Assembly (NCBI GenBank): GCA_001296005.1
Contig: LJHR01000024.1
Location: 1-64,000 of the forward strand
DNA length: 64,000 nucleotides
Direction of reading: 5' to 3'
DNA from: an alpha proteobacterium AAP38
Lineage (GTDB): Bacteria; Pseudomonadota; Alphaproteobacteria; Azospirillales; Azospirillaceae
Positions 8,255 to 16,876 of this stretch are shown piece by piece. Positions within the stretch are counted from its first letter, which is position 1, and each line of letters begins with the position of its first letter. The position numbers and the translations under genes are program-made. The notes under the pieces were generated by a model. The model saw only the letters and a program-made list of their open reading frames with translations, was not told where the DNA came from and did not search any database.

Positions 8255-8863
8255 TCAGGTGCGGCGGAAGATGACGGTCAGGTTGTTGGCGGGCATCTGA
8301 ATGATCTCCGGCCCGGTGAAACCGTTGGCGGCGGCGAGGTCCGTCACCTGCTCCAGATCGCGCACGCCCCAGGCCGGGTTGCGGGCCTTCAGATCGGCAT
8401 CGAAGGCGGCGTTGCTGTCAGCCGTATGATGCCCACCCCGTTTATAGGGGCCATAAAGGCAGAGCGGCGCACCTGGTTGCAGCAGACGGCCCGCACCCGT
8501 GAACAGGCCGATGGCGGCATTCCAGGGTGCGATATGGATCATGTTCACGCACAAGATAGCGTCGGGCCGTATATCGGGCCAAGTATCGGGGCGGGCGGCG
8601 TCCAGGGCCAGCGGTGGGCACAGGTTGGGCAGGCCGGATTCCCCCGCCCAGGCGCGAATGCTGGCGCGGGCATCTTCGTCGGGGTCGCTCGGCTGGAAGG
8701 TCAGGGCTGGCAGGTTCTCGGCCAGGAAAACCGCATGTTCCCCGCTGCCGCTGGCAATTTCCAGCAGCAGGCCGGTTTCCGGCAGATACGGGCGCAGGGC
8801 ATCCAACAGCGGTTGCCGGTTACGCAGCGTGGCGGGGGCGTGGCGTTTTTCATCGATCATCAT
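8255..8863 (-). CDS. DUF938 family SAM-dependent methyltransferase-like protein
   Basis: A 203-aa class I methyltransferase fold: [13 protein letters not shown] is motif I (SAM binding), and S-D-P-D-E-D the acidic end of strand 2. The family (DUF938) is widespread in proteobacteria and its substrate is unknown. The ATG at 8863 puts the conserved R-H-A-P-A-T-L-R-N start near the N-terminus; the frame extends to 8917 but the extra residues look non-coding. It stands alone, divergent from fdxA. Confidence 0.8.
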   Translation of the reverse strand: MMIDEKRHAPATLRNRQPLLDALRPYLPETGLLLEIASGSGEHAVFLAENLPALTFQPSDPDEDARASIRAWAGESGLPNLCPPLALDAARPDTWPDIRPDAILCVNMIHIAPWNAAIGLFTGAGRLLQPGAPLCLYGPYKRGGHHTADSNAAFDADLKARNPAWGVRDLEQVTDLAAANGFTGPEIIQMPANNLTVIFRRT

Positions 8864-9019
8864 GGGGCCAAAGGTAGGGGGCGGGGGCCGGTGCGCCAAG
8901 CCCATTTCGTCCTGCATGCCGGGTCAGACCAAGCAAGCAGTTGCGCGCGTCTGCCGGATTGTCTACCTGTGGCGCTGATTATATCGATTGCGTGCGTCAC
9001 GCTTTTTGGAGTTCCGGGG

Positions 9020-9352
9020 ATGCCCTACGTCGTTACCGAGGCCTGCATCAAGTGCAAGTACACTGACTGCGTTGAAGTCTGCCCCGTCGACTGCTTCTAC
9101 GAGGGTGAGAACACGCTGGTCATCCATCCCGATGAATGCATCGATTGCGGCGTTTGCGAGCCGGAATGCCCGGCGGAGGCCATTCTGCCCGACACCGACC
9201 CGCGCGCCGAACAGTGGCTGGCCATGAACCGCGAATATGCCGGGCAGTGGCCCGTCATCAATCGTCGCAAGGACCCGCTGCCCGACGCCGACGCCTGGAA
9301 GGGCGTGCCCGACAAGTTCGAGAAGCATTTCAGCCCCAAGCCGGGGAAGTAA
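9020..9352 (+). CDS. fdxA: Seven-iron ferredoxin
   Basis: A 110-aa soluble electron carrier of the FdxA type. The first cluster region has [14 protein letters not shown], the second [12 protein letters not shown], the layout that binds one 3Fe-4S and one 4Fe-4S cluster. The ATG at 9020 follows a GGGG run and starts right at the conserved M-P-Y-V-V-T-E. The long frame upstream is antisense to the DUF938 gene and unrelated. A hairpin follows the stop, then carD. Confidence 0.96.
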   Translation: MPYVVTEACIKCKYTDCVEVCPVDCFYEGENTLVIHPDECIDCGVCEPECPAEAILPDTDPRAEQWLAMNREYAGQWPVINRRKDPLPDADAWKGVPDKFEKHFSPKPGK

Positions 9353-9362
9353 GGATATGGAC

Positions 9363-9387
9363 GGGCCACCGGTTTCCCCGGTGGCCC
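9363..9387 (+). terminator. Hairpin after fdxA, terminator without T-tract
   Basis: A perfect 10-bp GC-rich stem (9363-9372 with 9378-9387) and a 5-base loop lie 11 bp after the fdxA stop. No T-run follows, so termination here would be weak or factor-dependent. Confidence 0.5.
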
Positions 9388-9407
9388 GCGCGCACCGGCA
9401 AAAATTA

Positions 9408-9435
9408 TTGACCGGTCGTTAAGAAGTCCGCTAAT
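9408..9435 (+). promoter_or_regulatory. Candidate sigma-70-type promoter for carD
   Basis: TTGACC (9408-9413), 16 bp, then GCTAAT (9430-9435) resemble -35 and -10 elements. They are about 270 bp upstream of the carD start, so the 9353-9705 interval would mostly be an untranslated leader. Two inverted repeats lie inside it (CATGCG around 9438-9454, and GCGGAAC/GTTCCGC around 9476-9508). A second possible -10, TATATT, is at about 9532-9537. Confidence 0.35.
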
Positions 9436-9705
9436 GCCCATGCGATGGGCGCATGACCGACATAACGCGCTCTGCGCGGAACTTATGGCGAACAACGCGT
9501 TCCGCCTCTGTCATGTGGACGTAACATCGACTATATTCAGTCGAGCGAGGATCGGCACGGCGCCCGTGATCGTGGCTTGATGTGCCGACCGCTTTCGCCA
9601 TCGTAGTGTTTCGTCAGGAGAGGTCCCGCTGCCTGTGCGGTCGGGGCCCCTATCATTTTTGTTCCCGTGGCGCGCAGCCCCGCGCGGAAGAAGAGAGCAA
9701 CCGAC

Positions 9706-10206
9706 ATGTCCGAAAGCCTAGATTTCACCACCGGGGATCACGTTGTGTATCCGGCCCACGGCGTGGGACAGATCATCGGGATCGAGACCCACAGCATCGC
9801 CGACATGAGCGTGACGCTGTACGCCATCCAGTTCGAAAAGGAACGGATGACGTTGAAGGTTCCGGTGGCGAAGGCCAAGGCCTCCGGCCTGCGCCGCCTG
9901 TCCACCAAGGACCGGATCAAGGCCGCCATGGAGACCCTGCAGGGCCCCAGCAAGATCAAGCGCATCATGTGGAGCCGCCGCGCCCAGGAATATGAAGCGA
10001 AGATCAATTCCGGCGACCCGGTTTCCATCGCGGAGGTCGTGCGCGACCTGTATCGCGGTGAAGACCAGTCCGACCAGTCCTACAGCGAGCGTCAGATTTA
10101 TCATGCCGCTCTGGAGCGTCTGGCCCGTGAGCTGGCCGTCGTCGAGAAGATCGACGAGCGCAAGGCCACCGAAAAGCTGGAAGCCGTGCTGAGCAAGGCG
10201 GCTTGA
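9706..10206 (+). CDS. carD: CarD-family transcriptional regulator
   Basis: A 166-aa CarD/CdnL-type protein. CarD binds the RNA polymerase beta subunit and stabilises open promoter complexes, mainly at rRNA and other growth promoters. The N-terminal Tudor-like RNAP-interaction domain is visible as D-H-V-V-Y-P-A-H-G-V-G-Q-I, followed by a helical DNA-binding half (D-L-Y-R-G-E-D...S-Y-S-E-R-Q-I-Y). The ATG at 9706 has an AAGAGAG RBS; an in-frame extension to 9667 lacks family similarity. fdxA just upstream is a pairing I associate with alphaproteobacteria. A strong intrinsic terminator follows. Confidence 0.94.
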   Translation: MSESLDFTTGDHVVYPAHGVGQIIGIETHSIADMSVTLYAIQFEKERMTLKVPVAKAKASGLRRLSTKDRIKAAMETLQGPSKIKRIMWSRRAQEYEAKINSGDPVSIAEVVRDLYRGEDQSDQSYSERQIYHAALERLARELAVVEKIDERKATEKLEAVLSKAA

Positions 10207-10268
10207 TCGGGGTACACCCACAAGATCAAGCATCCCGCTGTTAAAAAATCGGGATATTTAGTATGAAA

Positions 10269-10300
10269 GGGGCGTTCACTTGTTGAACGCCCCTTTTTTT
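10269..10300 (+). terminator. Intrinsic terminator of carD
   Basis: A perfect 10-bp stem (10269-10278 with 10284-10293), a 5-base loop and a run of seven T at 10294-10300. It is the clearest single-direction terminator in the window. Confidence 0.92.
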
Positions 10301-10353
10301 GCGCCGCCGCACGCCCTACACTGGCTTTGCCAAGAAAAACCTGCCGGGACCCC

Positions 10354-11172
10354 ATGTCGGATGATCGCAAATATGCCTTGCTGGGTCGGCCACGCCGCGT
10401 GTGGGCGGTGGGTGCCATCCATGGCGAGGCGGCGCGTCTGGCGGCCCTGCATGATGATGTCGGCAAGCGCTTCCTGCCCGGTGACCGTCTGGTCTATCTG
10501 GGTAACATGATCGGCCGGGGCGTGGCCGTGCGCGAGACGATTGAGGAATTGCTGTCCTTCCGGCGCGAGATCATGGCGCGGCGCGGCGTGGTGGCGACCG
10601 ACATCGTTTACTTGCGCGGCGGGCAGGAGGAGATGTGGCAGAAGCTGTTGCAGCTTCAGTTCGCGCCAGACCCCGCCGCCGTGCTGCAATGGATGATCGG
10701 GCAGGGGCTGGACACCACGCTGGCGGCCTATGGCGGCAATGCCCAATATGGGCTGGTGTCGGCCAAGGAAGGGGCCGTGACGCTGGCCCGCTGGACCGGG
10801 GAACTGCGCGCCGCCATGCGCGCCGCGCCGGGCCATGACAATCTGCTGAGTGCGGTGCGCCGCTGCGCATATACCAGCGCGCCGGACGGGGCACCGACGG
10901 AGCTGCTGTTCGTTAATGCCGGGCTGGACCCGGCCAAACCGCTGCATATGCAGGCCGACATCTTCTGGTGGGGCGGCAGTTCCTTTGCCCGCATCGTGGA
11001 ACCCTATAATGGTTTTCGCCGTGTCGTGCGCGGTTATGACCCGACCCATGGGCCGGGCCCGACCGTCACCGATTTCACGGCTAGCCTGGATGGTGGGGCC
11101 GGCTTCGGTGGCCGCCTGATCTGTGCCTGCTTTGCCCCCGACGGGCAGATGCTGGAATTGGCCGAAGCCTGA
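10354..11172 (+). CDS. PPP-type metallophosphoesterase homologue, probably catalytically dead
   Basis: A 272-aa protein that follows the order of motifs of bacterial serine/threonine (PPP) phosphatases but with most metal-binding residues replaced. Expected G-D-x-H-G reads G-A-I-H-G; G-D-x-x-D-R-G reads G-N-M-I-G-R-G; R-G-N-H-E reads R-G-G-Q-E-E; the V-H-A-G-L motif reads V-N-A-G-L; and the last G-H-T reads G-Y-D. The fold is therefore conserved while di-metal catalysis should be lost. The ATG at 10354 starts at M-S-D-D-R-K; upstream sequence to 10327 is terminator-proximal. It lies between the carD terminator and rpoH, in the same direction and 99 bp before rpoH. A scaffold or phosphoprotein-binding role is a guess; a diverged substrate class is the alternative. 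Confidence 0.75.
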   Translation: MSDDRKYALLGRPRRVWAVGAIHGEAARLAALHDDVGKRFLPGDRLVYLGNMIGRGVAVRETIEELLSFRREIMARRGVVATDIVYLRGGQEEMWQKLLQLQFAPDPAAVLQWMIGQGLDTTLAAYGGNAQYGLVSAKEGAVTLARWTGELRAAMRAAPGHDNLLSAVRRCAYTSAPDGAPTELLFVNAGLDPAKPLHMQADIFWWGGSSFARIVEPYNGFRRVVRGYDPTHGPGPTVTDFTASLDGGAGFGGRLICACFAPDGQMLELAEA

Positions 11173-11181
11173 AAAATTTTC

Positions 11182-11204
11182 AGGACGGTTGATCCAACCG
11201 TCCT
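11182..11204 (+). terminator. Hairpin between the pseudophosphatase gene and rpoH
   Basis: A perfect 10-bp stem (11182-11191 with 11195-11204) and a 3-base loop sit 10 bp after the stop. No T-run follows, so it may be a weak terminator, a processing site, or part of the rpoH leader. Confidence 0.5.
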
Positions 11205-11271
11205 TCGCCTCCGTACCAAGGATCAAGCAAGGGCACATGCCCCCCCCTGTTCCAGCGACGGAGAGTGACCG

Positions 11272-12159
11272 ATGGCGTCCATCGACGATCCCGAAACCCA
11301 GCGTGCCAACCTGGCTTTCATCCGCGCCTCGATGAAAGAACCGCTGCTGGCCCGTGATCACGAGCTGGATCTGGCCCGCCGCTGGCGGGAGAAGGGGGAC
11401 GAGAAGGCGCTGCATGAGCTGGTGCGTTCCTACACCCGTCTCGTGATCTCCACCGCTACGCGTTTCCGCCATTACGGCATTCCCATGGGCGATCTGGTGC
11501 AGGAAGGCAATGTCGGCCTGATGCAGGCGGCGGGCCGGTTCGAGCCGGAACGCGACGTCCGCTTCTCCACCTATGCCGCTTGGTGGATACGGTCGGCCAT
11601 GCAGGATCATATCCTTCGCAACTGGTCCATCGTGCGTACCGGAACCACGGCGGCGCAGAAGTCGTTGTTCTTCAACCTGCGCCGCTTGCGCGCCAAGATC
11701 GCCGACAATCCCTCGTCCGATCATCTGTCCACCGACGCGCGCCAGCAGATTGCCCGAGAACTGGATATCGACGCCCGTGAGGTGGAGACGATGGAGATGC
11801 GGCTGGCCGCCTGTGACCAGTCGTTGAATGCCACCATGGTCATGGATGGCGAAGCGGAATGGCAGGACATCCTGCCCGACAGCCGCCCCAACCCCGAGGA
11901 TGTGGTGATCGGCATGCGCGACGGGCGCATGCGGTCCAAGTGGCTGGCCGAAGCGCTGGGCGAACTGTCGCCGCGTGAACGCCAGATCATCGCCGAACGC
12001 CGCCTGCGCGACGAAGGGGCGACGCTGGAAGAGTTGGGCCGTGCGCTTGGCGTGTCCAAGGAACGCGTCCGCCAGTTGGAAAGCCGCGCCATGAACAAGC
12101 TGCGCGCCAGCATGATGAAGCGCGTGGCCGATGGCCGCGATCTGTTTATGGAAGCGTGA
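11272..12159 (+). CDS. rpoH: RNA polymerase sigma-32 (heat-shock) factor
   Basis: Directs RNA polymerase to heat-shock promoters. The 295-aa protein has region 2 (V-Q-E-G-N-V-G-L-M-Q-A, then F-S-T-Y-A-A-W-W-I-R), the RpoH-specific box Q-K-S-L-F-F-N-L-R between regions 2 and 3, and region 4 with L-S-P-R-E-R-Q-I-I and the V-S-K-E-R-V-R-Q-L-E helix-turn-helix. GGAGAG upstream of the ATG at 11272 sets the start. Alphaproteobacteria often have several RpoH paralogues; which one this is cannot be told. It converges with the VWA-like gene, leaving 7 bp between stops and no visible terminator. Confidence 0.95.
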   Translation: MASIDDPETQRANLAFIRASMKEPLLARDHELDLARRWREKGDEKALHELVRSYTRLVISTATRFRHYGIPMGDLVQEGNVGLMQAAGRFEPERDVRFSTYAAWWIRSAMQDHILRNWSIVRTGTTAAQKSLFFNLRRLRAKIADNPSSDHLSTDARQQIARELDIDAREVETMEMRLAACDQSLNATMVMDGEAEWQDILPDSRPNPEDVVIGMRDGRMRSKWLAEALGELSPRERQIIAERRLRDEGATLEELGRALGVSKERVRQLESRAMNKLRASMMKRVADGRDLFMEA

Positions 12160-12166
12160 GGGGCGG

Positions 12167-12937
12167 TTATTCCCCGCCACCCCCATACCAGAGGCCGATG
12201 CTGATGCTGCTGGCGCCGCTGGCCTTCAGATAGGCGGTCCAGAAATCCCGCACCCTGTTCTCCACGGGGCGGGACAGGGCCTTGCGGCCAGGGTCATGGC
12301 CCCGGCCAAAGCCGAACATGTCGACCTGCACCTGTGTCAGCGGCGCCAGAAGCCGTTGATCGGTGACGGTGCGCAGGTTCTTCGCGGGCTGCCCCTCCGA
12401 GAGCGCCGTATAGGGTAGCAGGTCGGAATGTTCCAGAAGATCGGAAAAGACGATCATCCGGTTCAGCCCGCGCGGTTTCCAGGTTTCGGCGACATTGCCG
12501 ATGGTGCGCAGGATTTCAGAGCGCGGATAGGCCTGCTTCTCCTTCAGCATGCCGATCAGAACCTGGGCCAGCCGGCGTTTGAACTCCCGGTTTTCCGCCT
12601 TGGCGACGGTCGGCTTGCAGGTGGCCATGATCCAGTCCGTCAGACCACCGCCTTCGGGGCAGCCGGGCACGCATTCCTCGAACTTGCGGGCCGACGCCGC
12701 ATAATCGTCGGTGATGGTATGGACCACCAGCCGGTCACCGGGCTTCAGTTCGCCCACGAACCGGTCAAGGCCCGCAATCAGGATGTCGATATCCTGCTGA
12801 TCATATGGGGTGGTGCGGTCCACCAGCAGGGCGACGGTGCCCGTGCCCTGCTTGCAGTAATCCTGCCGCGCGGCCAGGGCGGCGGGCGCCAGACCGGCCA
12901 GCAGCGCCAGGAGAAGCAGGAGCCGGCCCAGCCTCAT
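12167..12937 (-). CDS. Exported VWA-like protein of unknown function
   Basis: A 256-aa protein with a Sec signal peptide (Leu-rich core, A-L-A-A near residue 23). The mature part opens with V-A-L-L-V-D-R-T-T-P-Y, which resembles the first strand and D-x-T/S metal-site region of von Willebrand A domains, and later N-R-M-I-V-F-S-D-L-L-E, like the VWA strand-4 aspartate. Cysteines in the first part (Y-C-K-Q, E-C-V-P-G-C, T-C-K-P) may form periplasmic disulfides. Its start overlaps the end of the upstream membrane protein gene by 4 bp (ATGA), so the two are translationally coupled. I do not recognise a named family. Confidence 0.75.
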   Translation of the reverse strand: MRLGRLLLLLALLAGLAPAALAARQDYCKQGTGTVALLVDRTTPYDQQDIDILIAGLDRFVGELKPGDRLVVHTITDDYAASARKFEECVPGCPEGGGLTDWIMATCKPTVAKAENREFKRRLAQVLIGMLKEKQAYPRSEILRTIGNVAETWKPRGLNRMIVFSDLLEHSDLLPYTALSEGQPAKNLRTVTDQRLLAPLTQVQVDMFGFGRGHDPGRKALSRPVENRVRDFWTAYLKASGASSISIGLWYGGGGE

Positions 12938-14214
12938 CCCCGCACCGCCCGCAGCAATTGCGCGCTGATCTGCAAGGCGGATGGGATTTCGCGCAGGCAG
13001 GCGGGTGTGCCGTCGCTGCGGGCGCGCAGATTGCCGATGCGGTAGTTGATCAGCCGGTTATGGCTGTTCATGCCCAGCTGGCGCAGGCTCTGTTCATAAT
13101 CGGCGCCGGCGGATTTGCGGTCGGCCTGGATGGTGGCGATGTCCTTTTCCAACTGTTCGATCTGCCGGTTCAGGGCGGCGATCATGTCGTCATATTTGCG
13201 CGTCGCCTGCATGCGCTGCTTGTTGTAGTCGGCTTCCCGACCGGTCACACGCTTGCGGGCCTTTTCGGCCTTGCGGGTCAGGCGTTCATAATCCGGGTGC
13301 GGATCATGCCGCACGAAGGACGCGACGACGCCGACCGTCAGGATCACCAGATTGATGACCAGCAGGGTCCAGCCGGTGGAACCCAGTTCCGTGCCCGTCA
13401 CCTGTGCTGCCGTGCTGGTCAGGTCGCCCTGGCGCAGCAGATCGGCGAAGGAGCTGTTGGTGTCCGCCTCCAGCAGGCGCAGGAAATGTTCGCGCACCGC
13501 CGCGATGAAATAGACCAGCGTGCCCGACAGTCCGGCCAGAACGGCGGCACCGGCATAATAGGAAAGCCGCGCCTGCATCCGTTCATGCTGGTTCGCCTGC
13601 TTCAGCCACAGGCCGATGAAATGCGCGAACAGGGCCAGCACCCCGCCGATGATCAGCGAGATGAACAGGGACAGAAGCGGCGTCTCCTGAAAGAAGAACT
13701 CGAACGCCATGCGGTTGACCGGCACCTCGGCCAGACAGACCAGCAGCATCAGAAACGGATAGGCCCAGACCATGGAGACGCGCAGGGGCCGGGCCAGTTC
13801 CGCCTGCAACCTGGCGACGGCGGCGACGGCTTCCGACTTGCGTTCGGTCAGGTCACGGAATTCGGGGCTGTCGGGCCCGACCTTGTGCGACAGGTCGTTC
13901 AGGGCGCGCTGTTTTTCATCCTGAAGGGTGCGGCGGCGATTGACCAGATCCTCGTCCCGTTCCTTCAGCTTCTGCTGCTCGGCGATGTCCAGTTCCGACA
14001 GATAGGTCAGGCGCGCCTTCTCATAGGCGGCGAAATCGGCGGTGACCTGGGCCAGAACCTGATCCTGCACGGGGTTCTGTGGCGCATCCAGCGGCGGAAA
14101 ACCCTTCTCCCCGTCGCGGGCCCCGCGCGTCTCATCCGCCCGCCGCTCGCTGTCGCTATAGCTCAGATGCCGGCCGATATGCATGTCGGCCATCTGCTTC
14201 ACCCGGTTCGCCAT
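12934..14214 (-). CDS. Membrane protein with flanking coiled coils, unknown function
   Basis: A 426-aa protein. Residues about 50-145 are charged and helical (coiled coil), then two hydrophobic stretches (about 145-190), two more (about 220-250 and 285-305), then a second long coiled coil (about 310-380) rich in Lys, Arg, Glu and Gln. About four transmembrane segments with cytoplasmic or periplasmic helical arms are implied. It is coupled by an ATGA overlap to the exported VWA-like gene, so the products probably form a membrane-periplasm pair. I recognise no family and give no function. Confidence 0.75.
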   Translation of the reverse strand: MANRVKQMADMHIGRHLSYSDSERRADETRGARDGEKGFPPLDAPQNPVQDQVLAQVTADFAAYEKARLTYLSELDIAEQQKLKERDEDLVNRRRTLQDEKQRALNDLSHKVGPDSPEFRDLTERKSEAVAAVARLQAELARPLRVSMVWAYPFLMLLVCLAEVPVNRMAFEFFFQETPLLSLFISLIIGGVLALFAHFIGLWLKQANQHERMQARLSYYAGAAVLAGLSGTLVYFIAAVREHFLRLLEADTNSSFADLLRQGDLTSTAAQVTGTELGSTGWTLLVINLVILTVGVVASFVRHDPHPDYERLTRKAEKARKRVTGREADYNKQRMQATRKYDDMIAALNRQIEQLEKDIATIQADRKSAGADYEQSLRQLGMNSHNRLINYRIGNLRARSDGTPACLREIPSALQISAQLLRAVRG

Positions 14215-14373
14215 CCCGCTCCCCCGAAGGTCGAGGCGTGGTGCCCCTTTGAGGAAAAGAGCATTTCATGTCGATTATGGGGCGGCAAGGATGGGGCCGG
14301 GCCGGAAGGGGCCATTTAAGCCGGTATCCGGGAGGCCTTCCGCCATGATTTGGACGGATTTGGGGGATGCCCG

Positions 14374-14541
14374 TCAGGAGGCTGTCGTCTTCTCTTCGCG
14401 GTAACTGGCGTTCAATTTGCCGTCGCGGTCATAGATGCCTTCACGAACCAAGGTTTTGCGGGCCTGCTGCGCCGATGCGGTCGCCTTGCGGGTATATTCC
14501 GCCAGCGCGTCCTTGATGGTTTCAAACTGGGTCTTGGTCAT
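14374..14541 (-). CDS. Small conserved-looking hypothetical protein
   Basis: A 55-aa protein beginning M-T-K-T-Q-F-E-T-I, with a helical, charged body and a V-R-E-G-I-Y-D-R-D-G-K-L turn that looks selected rather than random. The frame is open to a GTG at 14601, but the ATG at 14541 starts the regular helix. No strong RBS is visible. It stands between the coiled-coil operon and typA on the minus strand, downstream of the typA terminator. Function unknown. Confidence 0.5.
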   Translation of the reverse strand: MTKTQFETIKDALAEYTRKATASAQQARKTLVREGIYDRDGKLNASYREEKTTAS

Positions 14542-14610
14542 TTCTGAACTCGAATGTCCCGCTGGCGTTCTCAGGATATCACTGGCGCCGGTTTGCGTCA
14601 CCTGCCCACC

Positions 14611-14648
14611 AGAAACAAAAAGGGGAGGCCTGTTTCCAGGCCTCCCCT
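14611..14648 (-). terminator. Intrinsic terminator of typA
   Basis: A perfect 12-bp GC-rich stem (14621-14632 with 14637-14648) and a 4-base loop, followed on the minus strand by TTTTGTTTCT (14620 down to 14611). It lies 26 bp after the typA stop. Confidence 0.88.
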
Positions 14649-14673
14649 TGTCTTATTAAACCAAACCCGGTGA

Positions 14674-16497
14674 TCAGCCGGCTTCGGCCTGACGCTCGGC
14701 GCGCTTGCGGTCGTTCGGGTCCAGCAGCTTCTTGCGCAGGCGGATCGACTTCGGCGTAACCTCGACCAGCTCGTCGTCCTGGATGTAGGACAGGGCCTTT
14801 TCCAGGGACATGCGGATGGGCGGCGTCAGAACGACGGCTTCATCCTTGCTGGTGGTGCGGATGTTCGTGAGCTTCTTGCCCTTCTGAACATTCACTTCCA
14901 GGTCGTTCTCGCGGGTATGCTCACCCACGATCATGCCTTCATAGACCTTCCAGCCGGGCTCGATCATCATGGGCCCGCGATCTTCCAGGTTCCACAGGGC
15001 ATAGGCCACGGCCTCGCCCTCGGCGTTGGAGATCAGCACGCCGTTGCGGCGGCCGGGGATCGGGCCCTTGTAGGGGGCGTAATCATGGAACAGGCGGTTG
15101 ATGACGCCGGTGCCACGGGTGTCGGTCAGGAACTCGCCCTGGTAACCGATCAGGCCGCGCGAGGGGACGTGGAACACCAGACGGACCTTGCCGGCGCCCG
15201 ACGGACGCATTTCCAGCATCTCGCCCTTACGCTCGGCGATCTTCTGCACGACGACGCCGGAGAAATCCTCGTCCACGTCGACGACGACTTCCTCGATCGG
15301 CTCCAGACGCTGACCATTGGTGTCGGTCTTCATGACCACGCGCGGACGGCTGATCGACAGCTCGAAGCCTTCGCGGCGCATGGTTTCGATCAGGATGCCC
15401 AGCTGCAATTCGCCACGGCCCGCCACTTCGAACGCATCGGCATTCTCGGTTTCGCGGATGCGCAGGGCGACATTGCCTTCGGCTTCGCGCATCAGACGGT
15501 CGCGGATCATGCGGCTGGTGACCTTGTCACCTTCGCGACCGGCCAGGGGTGAGTCATTGACCGAGAAGGTCATGGCCAGGGTCGGCGGGTCGATCGGCTG
15601 TGCCGGCAGGGCGTTCTCGACGCTCATGTCGACGATGCTGTCGGCAACAGTGGTCTTCACCAGACCGGCGATGGCGACGATGTCACCGGCCTGCGCCTCT
15701 TCGACCGGCACGCGCTCCAGACCGCGGAAGGCCAGAACCTTCGACGCGCGGCCCTGCTCGATCAGCTTGCCGTCGCGGGACAGGGCCTTGATGGCCATGT
15801 TGGTCTTGACGCGACCGGACTGGATGCGGCCCGTCAGGATACGGCCCAGATACGGGTTGGCTTCCAGGGTGGTGGCCAGCATGGTGAACGGCTCGTCCAC
15901 GCTGCCGACCTTGGGGGCCGGTACGTGGTTGACCACCAGCTCGAACAGCGGGGTCAGATCCTTGCGCTCGTCATCCAGGCTGTTGACGGCCCAGCCATTG
16001 CGACCGGAGGCGAACAGGGTCGGGAAGTCCAGCTGCTCGTCGGTGGCGTCCAGCGAGGCGAACAGGTCGAAAATCTCGTTATGCACTTCGTCGGGACGCG
16101 CATCCTGACGGTCGATCTTGTTGACGACGACCATCGGGCGCATGCCCAGCTTCAGGGCCTTGCCCAGCACGAACTTGGTCTGCGGCAGCGGGCCTTCGGC
16201 GCTATCCACCAGCAGGCAGACGCCGTCCACCATGTTCAGGATACGCTCCACCTCGCCGCCGAAATCGGCGTGGCCCGGCGTATCGACGATGTTGATGCGG
16301 ACGTCGTTCCAGACAACGGACGTGCACTTGGCCAGGATCGTGATGCCGCGCTCACGCTCCAGGTCGTTGCTGTCCATGGCGCGCTCGGCGACCTGCTGGT
16401 TTTCACGGAAAGTGCCGGACTGCTTCAGCAGCATGTCGACGAGGGTGGTCTTGCCATGATCGACGTGGGCGATGATGGCGATATTGCGCAATTGCAT
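14674..16497 (-). CDS. typA: Ribosome-associated GTPase TypA/BipA
   Basis: A translational GTPase related to EF-G and LepA that acts on the ribosome in stress and large-subunit assembly. The 607-aa length is typical. G1 is A-H-V-D-H-G-K-T-T near residue 14, G2 region R-G-I-T-I-L, G3 D-T-P-G-H-A-D-F, G4 N-K-I-D-R; the domain-V/C-terminal part contains the family stretch S-R-G-L-I-G-Y-Q. The ATG at 16497 (M-Q-L-R-N-I-A-I-I) matches the usual start; the frame upstream to 16572 includes the leader hairpin. Monocistronic, with its own terminator. Confidence 0.97.
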   Translation of the reverse strand: MQLRNIAIIAHVDHGKTTLVDMLLKQSGTFRENQQVAERAMDSNDLERERGITILAKCTSVVWNDVRINIVDTPGHADFGGEVERILNMVDGVCLLVDSAEGPLPQTKFVLGKALKLGMRPMVVVNKIDRQDARPDEVHNEIFDLFASLDATDEQLDFPTLFASGRNGWAVNSLDDERKDLTPLFELVVNHVPAPKVGSVDEPFTMLATTLEANPYLGRILTGRIQSGRVKTNMAIKALSRDGKLIEQGRASKVLAFRGLERVPVEEAQAGDIVAIAGLVKTTVADSIVDMSVENALPAQPIDPPTLAMTFSVNDSPLAGREGDKVTSRMIRDRLMREAEGNVALRIRETENADAFEVAGRGELQLGILIETMRREGFELSISRPRVVMKTDTNGQRLEPIEEVVVDVDEDFSGVVVQKIAERKGEMLEMRPSGAGKVRLVFHVPSRGLIGYQGEFLTDTRGTGVINRLFHDYAPYKGPIPGRRNGVLISNAEGEAVAYALWNLEDRGPMMIEPGWKVYEGMIVGEHTRENDLEVNVQKGKKLTNIRTTSKDEAVVLTPPIRMSLEKALSYIQDDELVEVTPKSIRLRKKLLDPNDRKRAERQAEAG

Positions 16498-16573
16498 GGG
16501 TACGGTCCTGCGTGCCTGGTGCTGGTCGCGCGCCGCCCAATGACTATGTCCGCCGGATCGGGGTTCGCGCATG

Positions 16574-16631
16574 AAAAACGCCCGGCCACCCTGTCAGCGT
16601 TCGAAGGGAACGGGAACAAGGGTGGCCGGGC
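16574..16631 (-). terminator. Terminator-like hairpin in the typA leader
   Basis: Arms 16580-16590 and 16621-16631 are perfectly complementary over 11 bp, with a 30-base loop. On the minus strand the stem is followed by TTTTT (16578-16574). It lies about 80 bases upstream of the typA start and in its direction. It could end an upstream minus-strand RNA or act as an attenuator in the typA mRNA. The rest of the interval, to 16876, shows nothing else clear. Confidence 0.6.
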
Positions 16632-16876
16632 TGTTTCGCGACGCAATATAATCGTTTCGCAATGGCTTCGGTAGGGTGCAGAAGGTGGGGCTGCCCTGCG
16701 TTTCGTCGGATCGCGGTTAAGGTTCCTTCAAGGGGTTGGCGGGAAAGGCGTCAGGCATGCCACCATCCCCCGCCAGCCCATCCCATGCCCGTTGGCCTAA
16801 CACCAAAGCGCCTGTGCCTTACCCCTGGAAAGCCGCCCCCGGCCCATGCCACCATGGCGGCAACCGGGGGAGGATA

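Noticed and set aside
10276-12186. 636-codon open frame on the minus strand
   Set aside because: It covers the pseudophosphatase and rpoH in reverse and also the carD terminator; no family similarity.
12805-14319. 504-codon open frame on the plus strand
   Set aside because: Antisense to the coiled-coil membrane gene, whose hydrophobic segments and coupled neighbour are convincing.
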